A stretch of DNA of 64,000 bases from Hymenobacter sp. YC55 (lineage in GTDB: Bacteria > Bacteroidota > Bacteroidia > Cytophagales > Hymenobacteraceae). Location of the stretch: contig NZ_JARNTX010000004.1 of the NCBI RefSeq assembly GCF_029433095.1, forward strand, positions 62,001-126,000, read 5' to 3'. The notes beneath the pieces were generated by a model, which was not told the origin of the DNA, did not search any database, and was given only the letters and a program-made list of their open reading frames with translations. Shown here in pieces: positions 43,218-51,138 of the stretch; position 1 is the first letter of the stretch; every line of letters begins with the position of its first letter. The position numbers and the translations under genes are program-made.

Positions 43218-44192
43218 ATGCCTCGCGTACTATCTCTATTGCTAATAACAGTCTTGTGCTTGTTGCCACTACAGCCGCAGGCATGGGGGTTCTTTGGGCA
43301 CCGGCTCATCAACCGCCTGGCAGTGTTTACATTGCCGCCTGAGATGATAGGGTTCTATAAAACCAACATCGAATACCTCACCGAGAATGCCACCCGGCCG
43401 GACTCCCGCCGCTCCGTAGTGCCTAGCGAAGCTGCCCGCCACTTTCTGGACGTGGATGTATATGGCGACTCTGCCTTAACCAAATTGCCTCGCTCATATG
43501 CCGATGCAGTAGCTAAGTACGGCGAAGACTCCTTGATGAAGCATGGCATTGTGCCGTGGCAAGTGGTTAGAATGAAAGGCCAGCTCACAGAAGCCTTTCG
43601 CCAGCGGGATGCCGACCGAATCCTGAGTTTATCGGCTGATCTTGGGCACTATATTGCCGATGCCTGTGTGCCGCTACACACCACGCACAACTACAATGGC
43701 CAGCTTACGGGGCAGCGCGGTATTCACGGATTTTGGGAATCACGGCTGCCTGAGATTCTGGCGGCCAACTACGATTTCTTCACTGGCCCCGCGCCTTATC
43801 TGGATTCCCCATCCAAAACGATCTGGGCAACCGTAGCCCGCTCCAATGCTGCCGTCGATTCGGTATTACGGTTTGAAAAGGAATTAACGAGCAAGTTTGC
43901 CGACCATAAAAAATATGGCTTCGAGGAGCGCAACAACCAAACGGTGCGCGTGTACTCCCGTGAGTTCAGCCGCGAGTACCACCAGCGGCTCACAGGCCAA
44001 GTAGAGAGACAAATGCGCCTAGCGCAACGTCTAATTGGCGCTTTCTGGTACACCTGCTGGGTAGACGCTGGGCAGCCCGACTTAGACAAGCTACCAAAAC
44101 AGCCTTCTCTGAAAGAGCAGCAACGCCTAGCCCAGGAAACAAAAGAACTGCGACAAGTCCCTCCTGTCGTTTCTCCCGGTCACGAGGATTGA
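43218..44192 (+). CDS. Zinc-dependent phospholipase C / S1-P1 nuclease-like exported protein
   Basis: A 324-residue exported protein. The signal peptide (RVLSLLLITVLCLLPLQPQAWG) is followed at once by WGFFGHRLINRLAVFTLP, where the tryptophan at the mature N-terminus and the first histidine are zinc ligands in this superfamily. Other likely ligands are the HFLDVD region and LSADLGHYIADACVPLHTTHNYNGQ (quoted as one family block in two parts). The family includes bacterial phospholipase C and S1/P1 nuclease; which activity this protein has is not visible. The start at 43218 leaves the tryptophan close to the cleavage site. A small DUF5522 gene follows. Confidence 0.8.
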   Translation: MPRVLSLLLITVLCLLPLQPQAWGFFGHRLINRLAVFTLPPEMIGFYKTNIEYLTENATRPDSRRSVVPSEAARHFLDVDVYGDSALTKLPRSYADAVAKYGEDSLMKHGIVPWQVVRMKGQLTEAFRQRDADRILSLSADLGHYIADACVPLHTTHNYNGQLTGQRGIHGFWESRLPEILAANYDFFTGPAPYLDSPSKTIWATVARSNAAVDSVLRFEKELTSKFADHKKYGFEERNNQTVRVYSREFSREYHQRLTGQVERQMRLAQRLIGAFWYTCWVDAGQPDLDKLPKQPSLKEQQRLAQETKELRQVPPVVSPGHED

Positions 44193-44282
44193 TGGAGCAG
44201 CGCAAGCCACCGTACTACTCACACAGCGCAGGTACGAAATTATGGTGGAACTTTACGGCTCGTCTGACTGCTGACAGTTTCT

Positions 44283-44447
44283 ATGCCTAGCTCTGCTTTT
44301 CTAGCTCAACCCCTCCAACCCGGCGACTACTACCTTACACCCGAAGGTTATATGGTTTTCACCGAACAGTATCACCGGCGGCGCGGCAACTGCTGTGGCA
44401 ACGGTTGCCGTCACTGCCCTTGGCGAAAAGTCAAACCTGCTAAATAA
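44283..44447 (+). CDS. Small DUF5522 protein
   Basis: A 54-residue protein. It reads MPSSAFLAQPLQPGDYYLTP, then EGYMVFTEQYHRRRGNCCG, then NGCRHCPWRKVKPAK. The core YY...G..VFTE.YH..RG.CCG.GCRHCP is the DUF5522 signature, with four cysteines and one or two histidines that could bind a metal. The gene is short and easy to miss. It has a hairpin terminator 62 bases downstream. The function of DUF5522 is unknown; it is found across Bacteroidota and other phyla. Confidence 0.85.
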   Translation: MPSSAFLAQPLQPGDYYLTPEGYMVFTEQYHRRRGNCCGNGCRHCPWRKVKPAK

Positions 44448-44509
44448 AGGCGTCTCATGTATAGATACCCTTACGCCTAACAGTTTAACTGTAATAGGTA
44501 ACTCTTAAC

Positions 44510-44551
44510 AAAGCCCGCCACGTCACATCTACATGTGATGCGGCGGGCTTT
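44510..44551 (+). terminator. Two-part terminator hairpin after DUF5522
   Basis: AAAGCCCGCC (44510-44519) pairs with GGCGGGCTTT (44542-44551), with an inner stem TCACAT/ATGTGA (44523-44528 with 44533-44538). Confidence 0.75.
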
Positions 44552-44702
44552 TAGATTGAGTAACTTGCCACAGTAAAAGTTACTAGAGTTCAAACTTGTT
44601 TATTCGGCTAGTAGCCAAATGTTTATCTATCAATTGTCTATTATTTCACACTTTATTCTAAGTGATTTGTCTGCTATGTTACAGGGATAATGGATATATC
44701 TA

Positions 44703-44750
44703 GTAAAGCAGAAGGGCGCGGCAATAAATTGCCGCGCCCTTCTGCTTTAC
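44703..44750 (-). terminator. 22-bp perfect hairpin after the methyltransferase gene
   Basis: Positions 44703-44724 and 44729-44750 pair perfectly around the loop TAAA. It lies 41 bases past the minus-strand methyltransferase stop at 44791. No T-run follows it on the minus strand. Confidence 0.65.
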
Positions 44751-44790
44751 TTCGCTCTTTATTGACGCTAATAACCGCTCTATCAACAGC

Positions 44791-45636
44791 TCAATTCACT
44801 CGCAGCCAATAAGAGCCACCGTGAGTTTCAACTCCTTGTAAGGCCGGCTGCTGCCAGAGAGGGGTCAAGATGCCACTCAATTCGGGGTCTTGGCTTATAA
44901 AGTAGTTCGGCAAAATTGTTTCGTACTTATCGGGATTGGCTAGTATGAAAGCCGCCAGCATGTATTGCTCTGAATATGCTCGGTCGCACATAAACTGCGG
45001 ATAATCGTAAGGCAGATAGATGTCATGGATATGCACAATGACGCCAGGAGCCAGCCGTGGGAGTACCTCCAGGAAGAACACCATGGAATCGGAATTCGGC
45101 AATACTCGGTGCGAATTATCAATGAACAGGATGTCATTGGCCTTGAGAGAGTACAGAAACGAGAAGTCAGTATCCTCGAATGGCTTGCGCACTACATGTT
45201 GCGCTAGTTGGTCTATTTCCGCCCGCGGATAAGGGTCGATAGATGTAATCTGAGTCGGCAGGCTCTGGTCACGGATAGCCTTGGCGGCTACTTTAGTGGA
45301 ATTGCCCGAGCCTACTTCCACATATTGGGCTGGCCGGAAATGCGCAAGCATTCCATAGATGGCTACTATGTCGAGGCCTGGCAAAAAGGTGTTGTTCCAA
45401 GCGGGCTGCTTGGTATCAGTTTCAACCTTTGCATCCTTCACCTGCTCGAAGATAGGCTTGTAGGTCAGTATGCCGTTGAGTAGCTCTCGATATGTTTCGC
45501 GGTGCCGGTTGATGAGGTCATAGAGCGGCTGATGTGGCGGTTTGCCGTGGCCATAGCGAGGTTCGAAGCTAACTTTATACTCTAAGAAAAGATTCTGGTA
45601 TTTGGGCGATACAAACTGATAGAGTTCCTTCAGCAT
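44791..45636 (-). CDS. Class I SAM-dependent methyltransferase (Methyltransf_24-type)
   Basis: A 281-residue protein with a helical N-terminal part and a Rossmann methyltransferase domain from about residue 95. Motif I is YVEVGSGNSTKVAAKAI, beta-2 ends in TSIDPYPRAEIDQL, and motif IV/V is NDILFIDNSHRVLPNSD followed by GVIVHIHDIYLPYDYP. This pattern is typical of methyltransferases linked to glycan or surface-polymer modification in many bacteria. It lies alone, divergent from rpmB. The substrate is unknown. Confidence 0.85.
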   Translation of the reverse strand: MLKELYQFVSPKYQNLFLEYKVSFEPRYGHGKPPHQPLYDLINRHRETYRELLNGILTYKPIFEQVKDAKVETDTKQPAWNNTFLPGLDIVAIYGMLAHFRPAQYVEVGSGNSTKVAAKAIRDQSLPTQITSIDPYPRAEIDQLAQHVVRKPFEDTDFSFLYSLKANDILFIDNSHRVLPNSDSMVFFLEVLPRLAPGVIVHIHDIYLPYDYPQFMCDRAYSEQYMLAAFILANPDKYETILPNYFISQDPELSGILTPLWQQPALQGVETHGGSYWLRVN

Positions 45637-45781
45637 GAGAGCAGGTGGTTACAAGAGAAGCTTGGCTGTTTCGGTTGAGTCAGCAGTTAGCAAAACTACT
45701 GTTTTCTAAGTTTCTGTTTCAGGGAAACCAGCATGTCATAAAAGCAAGTTGTTATTTTCCTATCGACTTGTTGGGGAGACA

Positions 45782-45813
45782 TTTGGCGATTATCAAACTT
45801 ATACCGATATTTG
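45782..45813 (+). promoter_or_regulatory. rpmB: Likely promoter of rpmB
   Basis: TTTG (45782-45785) and GATATTTG (45806-45813, one mismatch to TAnnTTTG) are spaced by 20 bases. The predicted transcript start is near 45820, about 35 bases before the rpmB ATG. Confidence 0.5.
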
Positions 45814-45854
45814 CGCCCCTGTTTCTAGCATTGTAACCCCAACCTTCAAATATC

Positions 45855-46094
45855 ATGGCCCGAGTTTGTGATTTGACCGGCAAGCGTACCCGCGTAGGCA
45901 ACAACGTGTCGCACGCTAACAATAAGACCAAACGCAAATTCTACCCGAATTTGCAGAAGAAGCGCTTCTACATCCCCGAGGAAGATTCTTGGGTAACGCT
46001 GAAAGTAGCTACCAGCACCATCCGCACCATCAACAAGAACGGCATCATGTCGGTCCTGAAGAAGGCAAAAGAGCAAGGCTTCATCGTTTATTAG
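45855..46094 (+). CDS. rpmB: 50S ribosomal protein L28
   Basis: A 79-residue ribosomal protein. [41 protein letters not shown] and [21 protein letters not shown] (each a family block) identify it as L28. It has only one cysteine (C5), so it is the zinc-free form. In many Bacteroidota rpmB directly precedes rpmG; here the aminopeptidase gene lies between them. A 22-bp hairpin follows the stop. Confidence 0.97.
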   Translation: MARVCDLTGKRTRVGNNVSHANNKTKRKFYPNLQKKRFYIPEEDSWVTLKVATSTIRTINKNGIMSVLKKAKEQGFIVY

Positions 46095-46134
46095 TAGAGC
46101 CTTTTCCGGCTTACTCTAGAGCGAAAGAATAAAC

Positions 46135-46182
46135 AGACGCGTACCCGAACTGAAAAGCAATTTTCGGTTCGGGTACGCGTCT
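46135..46182 (+). terminator. rpmB: 22-bp terminator hairpin after rpmB
   Basis: Positions 46135-46156 pair with 46161-46182 (loop GCAA) with a single T-G wobble. TTTGTTG follows. It separates rpmB from the aminopeptidase gene. Confidence 0.8.
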
Positions 46183-46227
46183 TTGTTGTATCTAACTAGC
46201 TTCGCCTTTGTTCTTCTGCTCTTCTTT

Positions 46228-47859
46228 ATGACTCGGTTTCTTTGCCCGCTGCTGCTGACCTTCGCTTTAAGCGCCCCATTGGCTGATGGATATGCGCAAC
46301 GGGCTGCGGGCCCCGGCCGCCCTACCGACTTCTTGGCGCCAACCTTTCATAAGAGCCGGCGAGAATTGTTGCGGCAAACGTTGCCAGCTGGTTCAGTAGC
46401 CGTACTGTTTGCGGCGCCCGTCCGCAACCGCGCCAATGACGTCAATTACGTATATCATCAAGCCCCCGATTTCTACTACCTAACTGGCTACGACGAGCCG
46501 GATGCCGTGTTAGTGCTCTTTAAGGAACCGCAAACTATAGGTGGGCAAGCGGGTATCACGGAGGCCCTGTTTGTGCAGCCGCGCGACCCAAAAGCTGAAT
46601 CCTGGACAGGAAGACGATTAGGCATAGAAGGAGCGCAGCAACAGTTGAAGCTACAGTACGTGGCCAATAATACCGACTTTGCTGGTGCCGGTATTCGGTG
46701 GGCAGACTTTCAATACATCCATTTTCTCGACCTGCCTACGGATGTGCGCGACGACGCACGAAATCCTGCCGACTTGTTTGACTTGGTTGCGGGTTTTCGC
46801 CAGCAGGCCGGCATACCGGATGCATACGACACTAAGAAAGCAGAAATCTATCGTGCGGTTGAGCGCAATGGCATCACGAATGCGACGAAGGTAAAAGCCT
46901 ATCTGGAAAGCATGATCAAGGCGCAGCCTGCTTTGGCGACGGATACTTACATACAGAATTATCTCCAAGCTACCACCGATGCGGAGCGCCAGAAAGCTAT
47001 AACAGCTCGCCCTACCAGTCGCTTTGAGAATGCGGTACTTGATGATGCGCTAGACGAGATGCGCGCTGTGAAAACTCCTGAAGAGCTAAACTTGCTACGC
47101 CGGGCCGTCCGCATCAGTGCAATAGGCCAGCAGGAAGTAATGAAGGCAATGCGTCCCGACATGGGCGAAATGGAAGTGCAGGGCCTGCACGAGTATGTGT
47201 ACAAACAATACGGCGCCGAGTTTGAAGGTTATCCGAGCATAGTGGGAGCGGGGAACAATAGCTGCATCCTGCACTACGAAACCAACGATAAGCCGCGTCT
47301 TGGCAACGACTTGGTACTAATGGACTGCGGTGCCGAGTACCACGGGTACACTGCCGACGTAACCCGCACCGCACCCGCTTCCGGTAAGTTCAGCCCAGCG
47401 CAACGGCAGATATACGAGTTGGTGCTAGCGGCGCAGGATGCAGCCATCCAGGAATGCAAACCGGGCAATGAATTCCAGGCTCCCAACAAAGCCGCACAAC
47501 AAGTAGTGGCCGATGGACTGATGAAGCTTGGCATTATTCAGAAGCCGGAAGAAATGCGTCGCTACTTTCCGCACGGCACCAGCCACTACCTCGGTCTCGA
47601 TGTGCATGACCGGGGCAACTATGGCCCCCTCAAAGCTGGCAACGTTATTACGGTGGAGCCAGGAATCTACATTCCGGAAAACAGCCCGTGTGACAAGAAA
47701 TGGTGGAATATCGGCGTGCGCATCGAAGATGATGTGCTCATTACTGCCACTGGCGCCGAGAATCTTTCCAAGGAAGCACCCCGCACAGTAGCCGAGGTAG
47801 AAACTATGATGGCTAAGTCAAGTGCCCTCGACGATTTAAAGCTGCCTACGTTGAAATAA
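46228..47859 (+). CDS. pepP: Exported Xaa-Pro aminopeptidase P (M24B)
   Basis: A 543-residue metallopeptidase that removes an N-terminal residue preceding proline. The ATG at 46228 gives a signal peptide (RFLCPLLLTFALSAPLADGYAQ, cleavage after YAQ), so it is exported, unlike the cytoplasmic E. coli PepP. The N-terminal creatinase-like domain contains YVYHQAPDFYYLTGYDEPDA. The catalytic domain has the five metal ligands in MDCGAEYHGYTADVTRT, YFPHGTSHYLGLDVHD, TVEPGIYIPE and VRIEDDVLIT. It is inserted between rpmB and rpmG, with its own upstream hairpin and a downstream rpmG promoter, so it is an independent unit. Confidence 0.93.
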   Translation: MTRFLCPLLLTFALSAPLADGYAQRAAGPGRPTDFLAPTFHKSRRELLRQTLPAGSVAVLFAAPVRNRANDVNYVYHQAPDFYYLTGYDEPDAVLVLFKEPQTIGGQAGITEALFVQPRDPKAESWTGRRLGIEGAQQQLKLQYVANNTDFAGAGIRWADFQYIHFLDLPTDVRDDARNPADLFDLVAGFRQQAGIPDAYDTKKAEIYRAVERNGITNATKVKAYLESMIKAQPALATDTYIQNYLQATTDAERQKAITARPTSRFENAVLDDALDEMRAVKTPEELNLLRRAVRISAIGQQEVMKAMRPDMGEMEVQGLHEYVYKQYGAEFEGYPSIVGAGNNSCILHYETNDKPRLGNDLVLMDCGAEYHGYTADVTRTAPASGKFSPAQRQIYELVLAAQDAAIQECKPGNEFQAPNKAAQQVVADGLMKLGIIQKPEEMRRYFPHGTSHYLGLDVHDRGNYGPLKAGNVITVEPGIYIPENSPCDKKWWNIGVRIEDDVLITATGAENLSKEAPRTVAEVETMMAKSSALDDLKLPTLK

Positions 47860-48028
47860 GTAGAGTCGCTTCTTTAAGCTGTAAAGAGCAATGGAGAAGA
47901 GAAATATTCTGCCTCTACTGTATAGCTCTGCATTTTGGAGTTAAGTACAAGGCTGCAGAATCAACCAGCTCGGTGGTAGAGAGGTGAATGTCAAAGTGAT
48001 ATTCACTACTACATTATTGACTTGAGTG

Positions 48029-48059
48029 TTTGTCAATTCCGAAAAGACCTGTACCTTTG
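48029..48059 (+). promoter_or_regulatory. rpmG: Consensus Bacteroidota promoter of the rpmG operon
   Basis: TTTG (48029-48032), a spacer of exactly 19 bases and TACCTTTG (48052-48059), a perfect TTTG / TAnnTTTG match. The predicted transcript start near 48066 leaves a 23-base leader before the ATG at 48089. Confidence 0.85.
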
Positions 48060-48088
48060 CAGTCCTTAATCCCAAAAACCCCGTCGAG

Positions 48089-48271
48089 ATGGCTAAGAAA
48101 GGAAACCGGGTGCAGGTAATCCTCGAATGCACCGAGCACAAGAACTCGGGTCAGCCGGGCACCTCGCGCTACGTCACCACCAAGAACCGCAAGAACACCC
48201 CTGAGCGCATTGAATTGAAAAAATTCAACCCCGTGCTCAAGAAGATGACCGTTCACAAGGAAATCAAGTAA
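48089..48271 (+). CDS. rpmG: 50S ribosomal protein L33
   Basis: A 60-residue ribosomal protein: [53 protein letters not shown]. With a single cysteine it is the zinc-free type. The ATG at 48089 is fixed by the promoter at 48029-48059; the longer frame from 48026 starts upstream of the -33 box. It is the first gene of rpmG - DUF4295 and lies 7 bases before the next start. Confidence 0.97.
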   Translation: MAKKGNRVQVILECTEHKNSGQPGTSRYVTTKNRKNTPERIELKKFNPVLKKMTVHKEIK

Positions 48272-48278
48272 TTGAGTT

Positions 48279-48440
48279 ATGGCTAAGAAAGTAGTAGCAA
48301 CCCTGAAAGTAGCAGGCGGTAAAGACTGGGCGAAAGTAATTCGTGCCGTTAAATCCGATAAGACTGGTGCCTATACCTTCCGTGAGGAAATGGTGCCCGT
48401 TGACAAAGTGCAGGATTACCTAACCACTGGCGTTAAGTAG
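48279..48440 (+). CDS. DUF4295 small basic protein
   Basis: A 53-residue protein: MAKKVVATLKVAGGKDWAK, VIRAVKSDKTGAYTFREEM, VPVDKVQDYLTTGVK. This matches DUF4295, a Bacteroidota-specific protein encoded between rpmG and ftsY, which suggests a ribosome-associated role, not yet shown to my knowledge. It is too short for many gene finders. It begins 7 bases after the rpmG stop and is followed by a small terminator. Confidence 0.92.
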   Translation: MAKKVVATLKVAGGKDWAKVIRAVKSDKTGAYTFREEMVPVDKVQDYLTTGVK

Positions 48441-48476
48441 TTCAGCGCCCTCGTGGCCCCCTGACCGAAGTGAAGA

Positions 48477-48501
48477 AGTCCCGCCAGTGTGGGACTTTTT
48501 T
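48477..48501 (+). terminator. Terminator of the rpmG-DUF4295 operon
   Basis: AGTCCC (48477-48482) pairs with GGGACT (48491-48496) and six T bases follow, a normal rho-independent terminator. Confidence 0.85.
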
Positions 48502-48510
48502 GCGTTATAT

Positions 48511-48620
48511 GTAGCGCGAAGCTCCAGCTTCGTGTATCACCGAACGAGCGGAACGGCACCCCGTGCAACCGCTCGTTCAACCTCTGCCACGCTGCGCGAA
48601 GCTGGAGCTTCGCGTTACAC
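48511..48620. repeat. Nested palindromic element upstream of ftsY
   Basis: The outer arms 48511-48536 and 48594-48620 pair over about 23 of 27 bases. Each arm is itself a palindrome (CGAAGCTCCAGCTTCG on the left, CGCGAAGCTGGAGCTTCGCG on the right, 20 bases). An inner stem GAACGAGCGG/CCGCTCGTTC (48542-48551 with 48569-48578) lies in the centre. It ends 8 bases before the ftsY ATG, so it forms much of the sequence between the terminator and ftsY. Confidence 0.8.
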
Positions 48621-48628
48621 CCTATCCC

Positions 48629-49603
48629 ATGGGCCTCTTCGATTTTTTCAAAAAAGACAAGGAAAACAAGGAGCAGCAGGAGTCGTTGGACAAAGGGCTG
48701 GAAAAAACTAAAACCAGCTTCTTTGACCAGCTCAGCAAAGCCGTAGTCGGCAAAGCTACCGTCGATGAGGCGGTGCTCGACGACCTGGAGACCTTGCTAG
48801 TACACGCCGACGTTGGCATCGATACCACGGTGAAAGTCATCGACCGTATCGAGAAGCGCGTGGCGCGCGACAAGTATGTCAGCACTTCGGAACTGGACCG
48901 GATTCTGCGCGAAGAAATTGTGGACTTGCTGCAAGACAACCGTACTTCTGGTTCCAGTGCCATCCTCGACCGGCCCGACAGCCCCGGACAACCCTTCGTG
49001 ATTATGGTAGTGGGAGTCAATGGTGTGGGCAAAACTACGACGATAGGTAAGCTCGCGCACCGTTTCCATAGCGCCGGCAAGAAGGTGGTACTAGGAGCCG
49101 CCGATACGTTCCGAGCCGCCGCCGTCGATCAGCTTATTATCTGGGGCCAGCGGGTAGGCGTACCGGTTATTTCGCACGGTATGAACACCGACCCTGCCTC
49201 GGTAGCTTATGATGCCATCAAGCAAGGGGTGGACTTGGGAGCCGACGTCGTGATTATCGACACGGCCGGCCGCCTGCACAACAAGGTGAACCTGATGAAC
49301 GAGCTGAACAAGATCAAGCGCGTGATGCAAAAGGTGATTCCGGATGCGCCCCACGAGGTGCTGTTGGTGCTCGATGGTAGCACTGGGCAGAACGCTTTTC
49401 TGCAAGCCAAAGAATTTACGAAAGCCACCGAGGTATCGGCGCTGGCCATTACCAAGCTCGACGGTACGGCCAAGGGCGGCGTGGTCATTGGTATCTCAGA
49501 CCAGTTGCAGGTGCCAGTGCGCTATATCGGAGTAGGAGAGAAGATGACCGACTTGCAGCTGTTCGACCGGCGCACCTTCGTCAACTCATTGTTTAAGAAA
49601 TAG
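48629..49603 (+). CDS. ftsY: Signal recognition particle receptor FtsY
   Basis: A 324-residue GTPase that receives SRP-ribosome complexes at the inner membrane. The N-terminal acidic A domain is nearly absent (starts MGLFDFFKKDKENKEQQES), as in many Bacteroidota. Then come the N domain and the G domain with the P-loop GVNGVGKTT (129-137), DTFRAAAVDQL (159-169), DTAGRLHN and TKLDGTAKGG. The ATG at 48629 is used; the frame extending to 48563 runs into the palindromic element. The gene is bounded by two large palindromes. Confidence 0.97.
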   Translation: MGLFDFFKKDKENKEQQESLDKGLEKTKTSFFDQLSKAVVGKATVDEAVLDDLETLLVHADVGIDTTVKVIDRIEKRVARDKYVSTSELDRILREEIVDLLQDNRTSGSSAILDRPDSPGQPFVIMVVGVNGVGKTTTIGKLAHRFHSAGKKVVLGAADTFRAAAVDQLIIWGQRVGVPVISHGMNTDPASVAYDAIKQGVDLGADVVIIDTAGRLHNKVNLMNELNKIKRVMQKVIPDAPHEVLLVLDGSTGQNAFLQAKEFTKATEVSALAITKLDGTAKGGVVIGISDQLQVPVRYIGVGEKMTDLQLFDRRTFVNSLFKK

Positions 49604-49620
49604 CACACATCCTAATAGTG

Positions 49621-49737
49621 TTGTTGCCCGAGCGAAGCGAAGGACCTTTCCCATCGGAACGAAACGATAGAACGAATTGTCGTTCACAACTAGTTTGTTC
49701 CGGCGAGAGGAGGTCCTTTGCTTCGCTCGGGCAACAA
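49621..49737. repeat. Palindromic element between ftsY and rimO
   Basis: The arms 49621-49647 and 49711-49737 pair over 26 of 27 bases. Inside is a short stem GAACGA/TCGTTC (49670-49675 with 49680-49685) and a GGAAC/GTTCC pair. It starts 17 bases after the ftsY stop and ends 11 bases before the rimO ATG, so it occupies nearly the whole gap. Confidence 0.85.
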
Positions 49738-49748
49738 AAAATCAACGT

Positions 49749-51065
49749 ATGAAAGTTAGAAGCCAGCAGGCCAATAAAGTAAACGTCATCACGCTTGGCT
49801 GCTCCAAGAATATTGTCGACTCGGAAGTGCTGATGGGGCAATTGCGCGCCAACCAGTTTGAGGTGACGCACGAAGCCGACAAGAGCGACGCCAACATTGT
49901 GATTATCAACACCTGCGGCTTCATCGATAACGCCAAGCAGGAAAGTATTGATACCATTCTGCGCTACGCCGACGAAAAGGAAGCTGGCAAGCTGCAGAAG
50001 CTCTACGTAACGGGTTGCCTTTCGCAGCGCTACAAGGACGACTTAGAGGTGGAGATTCCGCAGGTAGATGCTTACTTCGGAACGCTGGAGCTGCCGCAGC
50101 TCATGAAGACGCTGGAAGCTGACTACAAGCACGAACTGGTGGGCGAGCGGCTTCTGACCACCCCACAACACTACGCTTACTTCAAGATTGCCGAAGGCTG
50201 CAACCGGCCGTGTTCGTTCTGCGCCATCCCGCTGATGCGCGGCAAGCACGTTGACCGGCCTATCGAAGACTTAGTGCGTGATGCCAAGCGTTTGGCTAGC
50301 ATGGGCACCAAAGAACTGATCCTCATTGCCCAAGATTTGACCTACTACGGCCTGCAAGCCTATGGCGAGCGGAAGCTAGCTGACTTGTTGCGCCACCTTT
50401 CGGATGTGGAAGGCATTGAGTGGATTCGGATGCAGTACGCGTATCCCTCGCAATTTCCGCTGGATGCACTGGACGTAATGAACGAGCGCGCCAACATCTG
50501 CAAGTACTTGGATATGCCGTTGCAGCACGTATCAGATAACATGCTCAAGACCATGCGCCGTGGCATCAGTCGGCGGCGTACTATCGAGCTGGTAGATACC
50601 ATTCGGCAGCGCGTGCCCAATATTGCTTTGCGTACCACGCTCATTGCGGGCCACCCCGGCGAGACGCAGCAGGACTTCGAAGACCTCTACGACTTTGTAG
50701 AGCAAACCCGCTTCGACCGGCTTGGTATCTTCACCTATTCGCATGAGGATAACACGCATTCCTTCACTCTGCCCGATGACGTACCGGCCGATGTAAAGCA
50801 GGACCGTGCCGACCAGATCATGGAATTGCAGCAAGGCATTTCGATGGAGTTGAACGAGCAGAAGGTGGGCCAAACCTACAAGGTGCTCTTCGACCGCAAG
50901 GAAAGCGGCTATTTCGTGGGCCGCACTGAGTTTGACTCACCCGAAGTTGACAACGAAGTGCTGGTGCCCGCCACCAAAAACACGTTCGTTCGCCTCGGTG
51001 ACTTTGCCAACGTTAAGATCAACGAAGCTTCTGATTTCGACTTGTACGGCCAGCTAGTTTCGTAA
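49749..51065 (+). CDS. rimO: Ribosomal protein S12 methylthiotransferase RimO
   Basis: A 438-residue radical SAM enzyme that adds a methylthio group to an aspartate of ribosomal protein S12. The N-terminal UPF0004 domain has its cluster cysteine in ITLGCSKNIVDSE (C18) and further cysteines in INTCGFI and VTGCLSQRY. The radical SAM cluster is GCNRPCSFCAIP (C151, C155, C158). A C-terminal TRAM domain ends the protein. The ATG at 49749 is used; the frame to 49677 starts inside the palindromic element. It is closed by a hairpin. Confidence 0.96.
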   Translation: MKVRSQQANKVNVITLGCSKNIVDSEVLMGQLRANQFEVTHEADKSDANIVIINTCGFIDNAKQESIDTILRYADEKEAGKLQKLYVTGCLSQRYKDDLEVEIPQVDAYFGTLELPQLMKTLEADYKHELVGERLLTTPQHYAYFKIAEGCNRPCSFCAIPLMRGKHVDRPIEDLVRDAKRLASMGTKELILIAQDLTYYGLQAYGERKLADLLRHLSDVEGIEWIRMQYAYPSQFPLDALDVMNERANICKYLDMPLQHVSDNMLKTMRRGISRRRTIELVDTIRQRVPNIALRTTLIAGHPGETQQDFEDLYDFVEQTRFDRLGIFTYSHEDNTHSFTLPDDVPADVKQDRADQIMELQQGISMELNEQKVGQTYKVLFDRKESGYFVGRTEFDSPEVDNEVLVPATKNTFVRLGDFANVKINEASDFDLYGQLVS

Positions 51066-51081
51066 CCTACTACTGACCAAC

Positions 51082-51123
51082 AACAGAAAAGGCGCCTCTT
51101 GTACAAGGGGCGCCTTTTCTGTT
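51082..51123. terminator. Bidirectional terminator between rimO and the acyltransferase
   Basis: AACAGAAAAGGCGCC (51082-51096) pairs with GGCGCCTTTTCTGTT (51109-51123), with an inner palindrome CTTGTACAAG. It serves both convergent genes. Confidence 0.85.
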
Positions 51124-51138
51124 AGTAGGAATTGCTGA

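Larger units (their letters stand above)
44448..44790. other. Intergenic region with two terminators
   Basis: Convergent gene ends meet here. A plus-strand hairpin lies at 44510-44551 and a minus-strand one at 44703-44750. The 150 bases between them are AT-rich with no gene or promoter I can support. Confidence 0.5.

Noticed and set aside
48563-48628. N-terminal extension of FtsY from the longer frame
   Set aside because: These 22 codons fall in the palindromic element and do not match the family. The conserved start MGLFDFF is at 48629.
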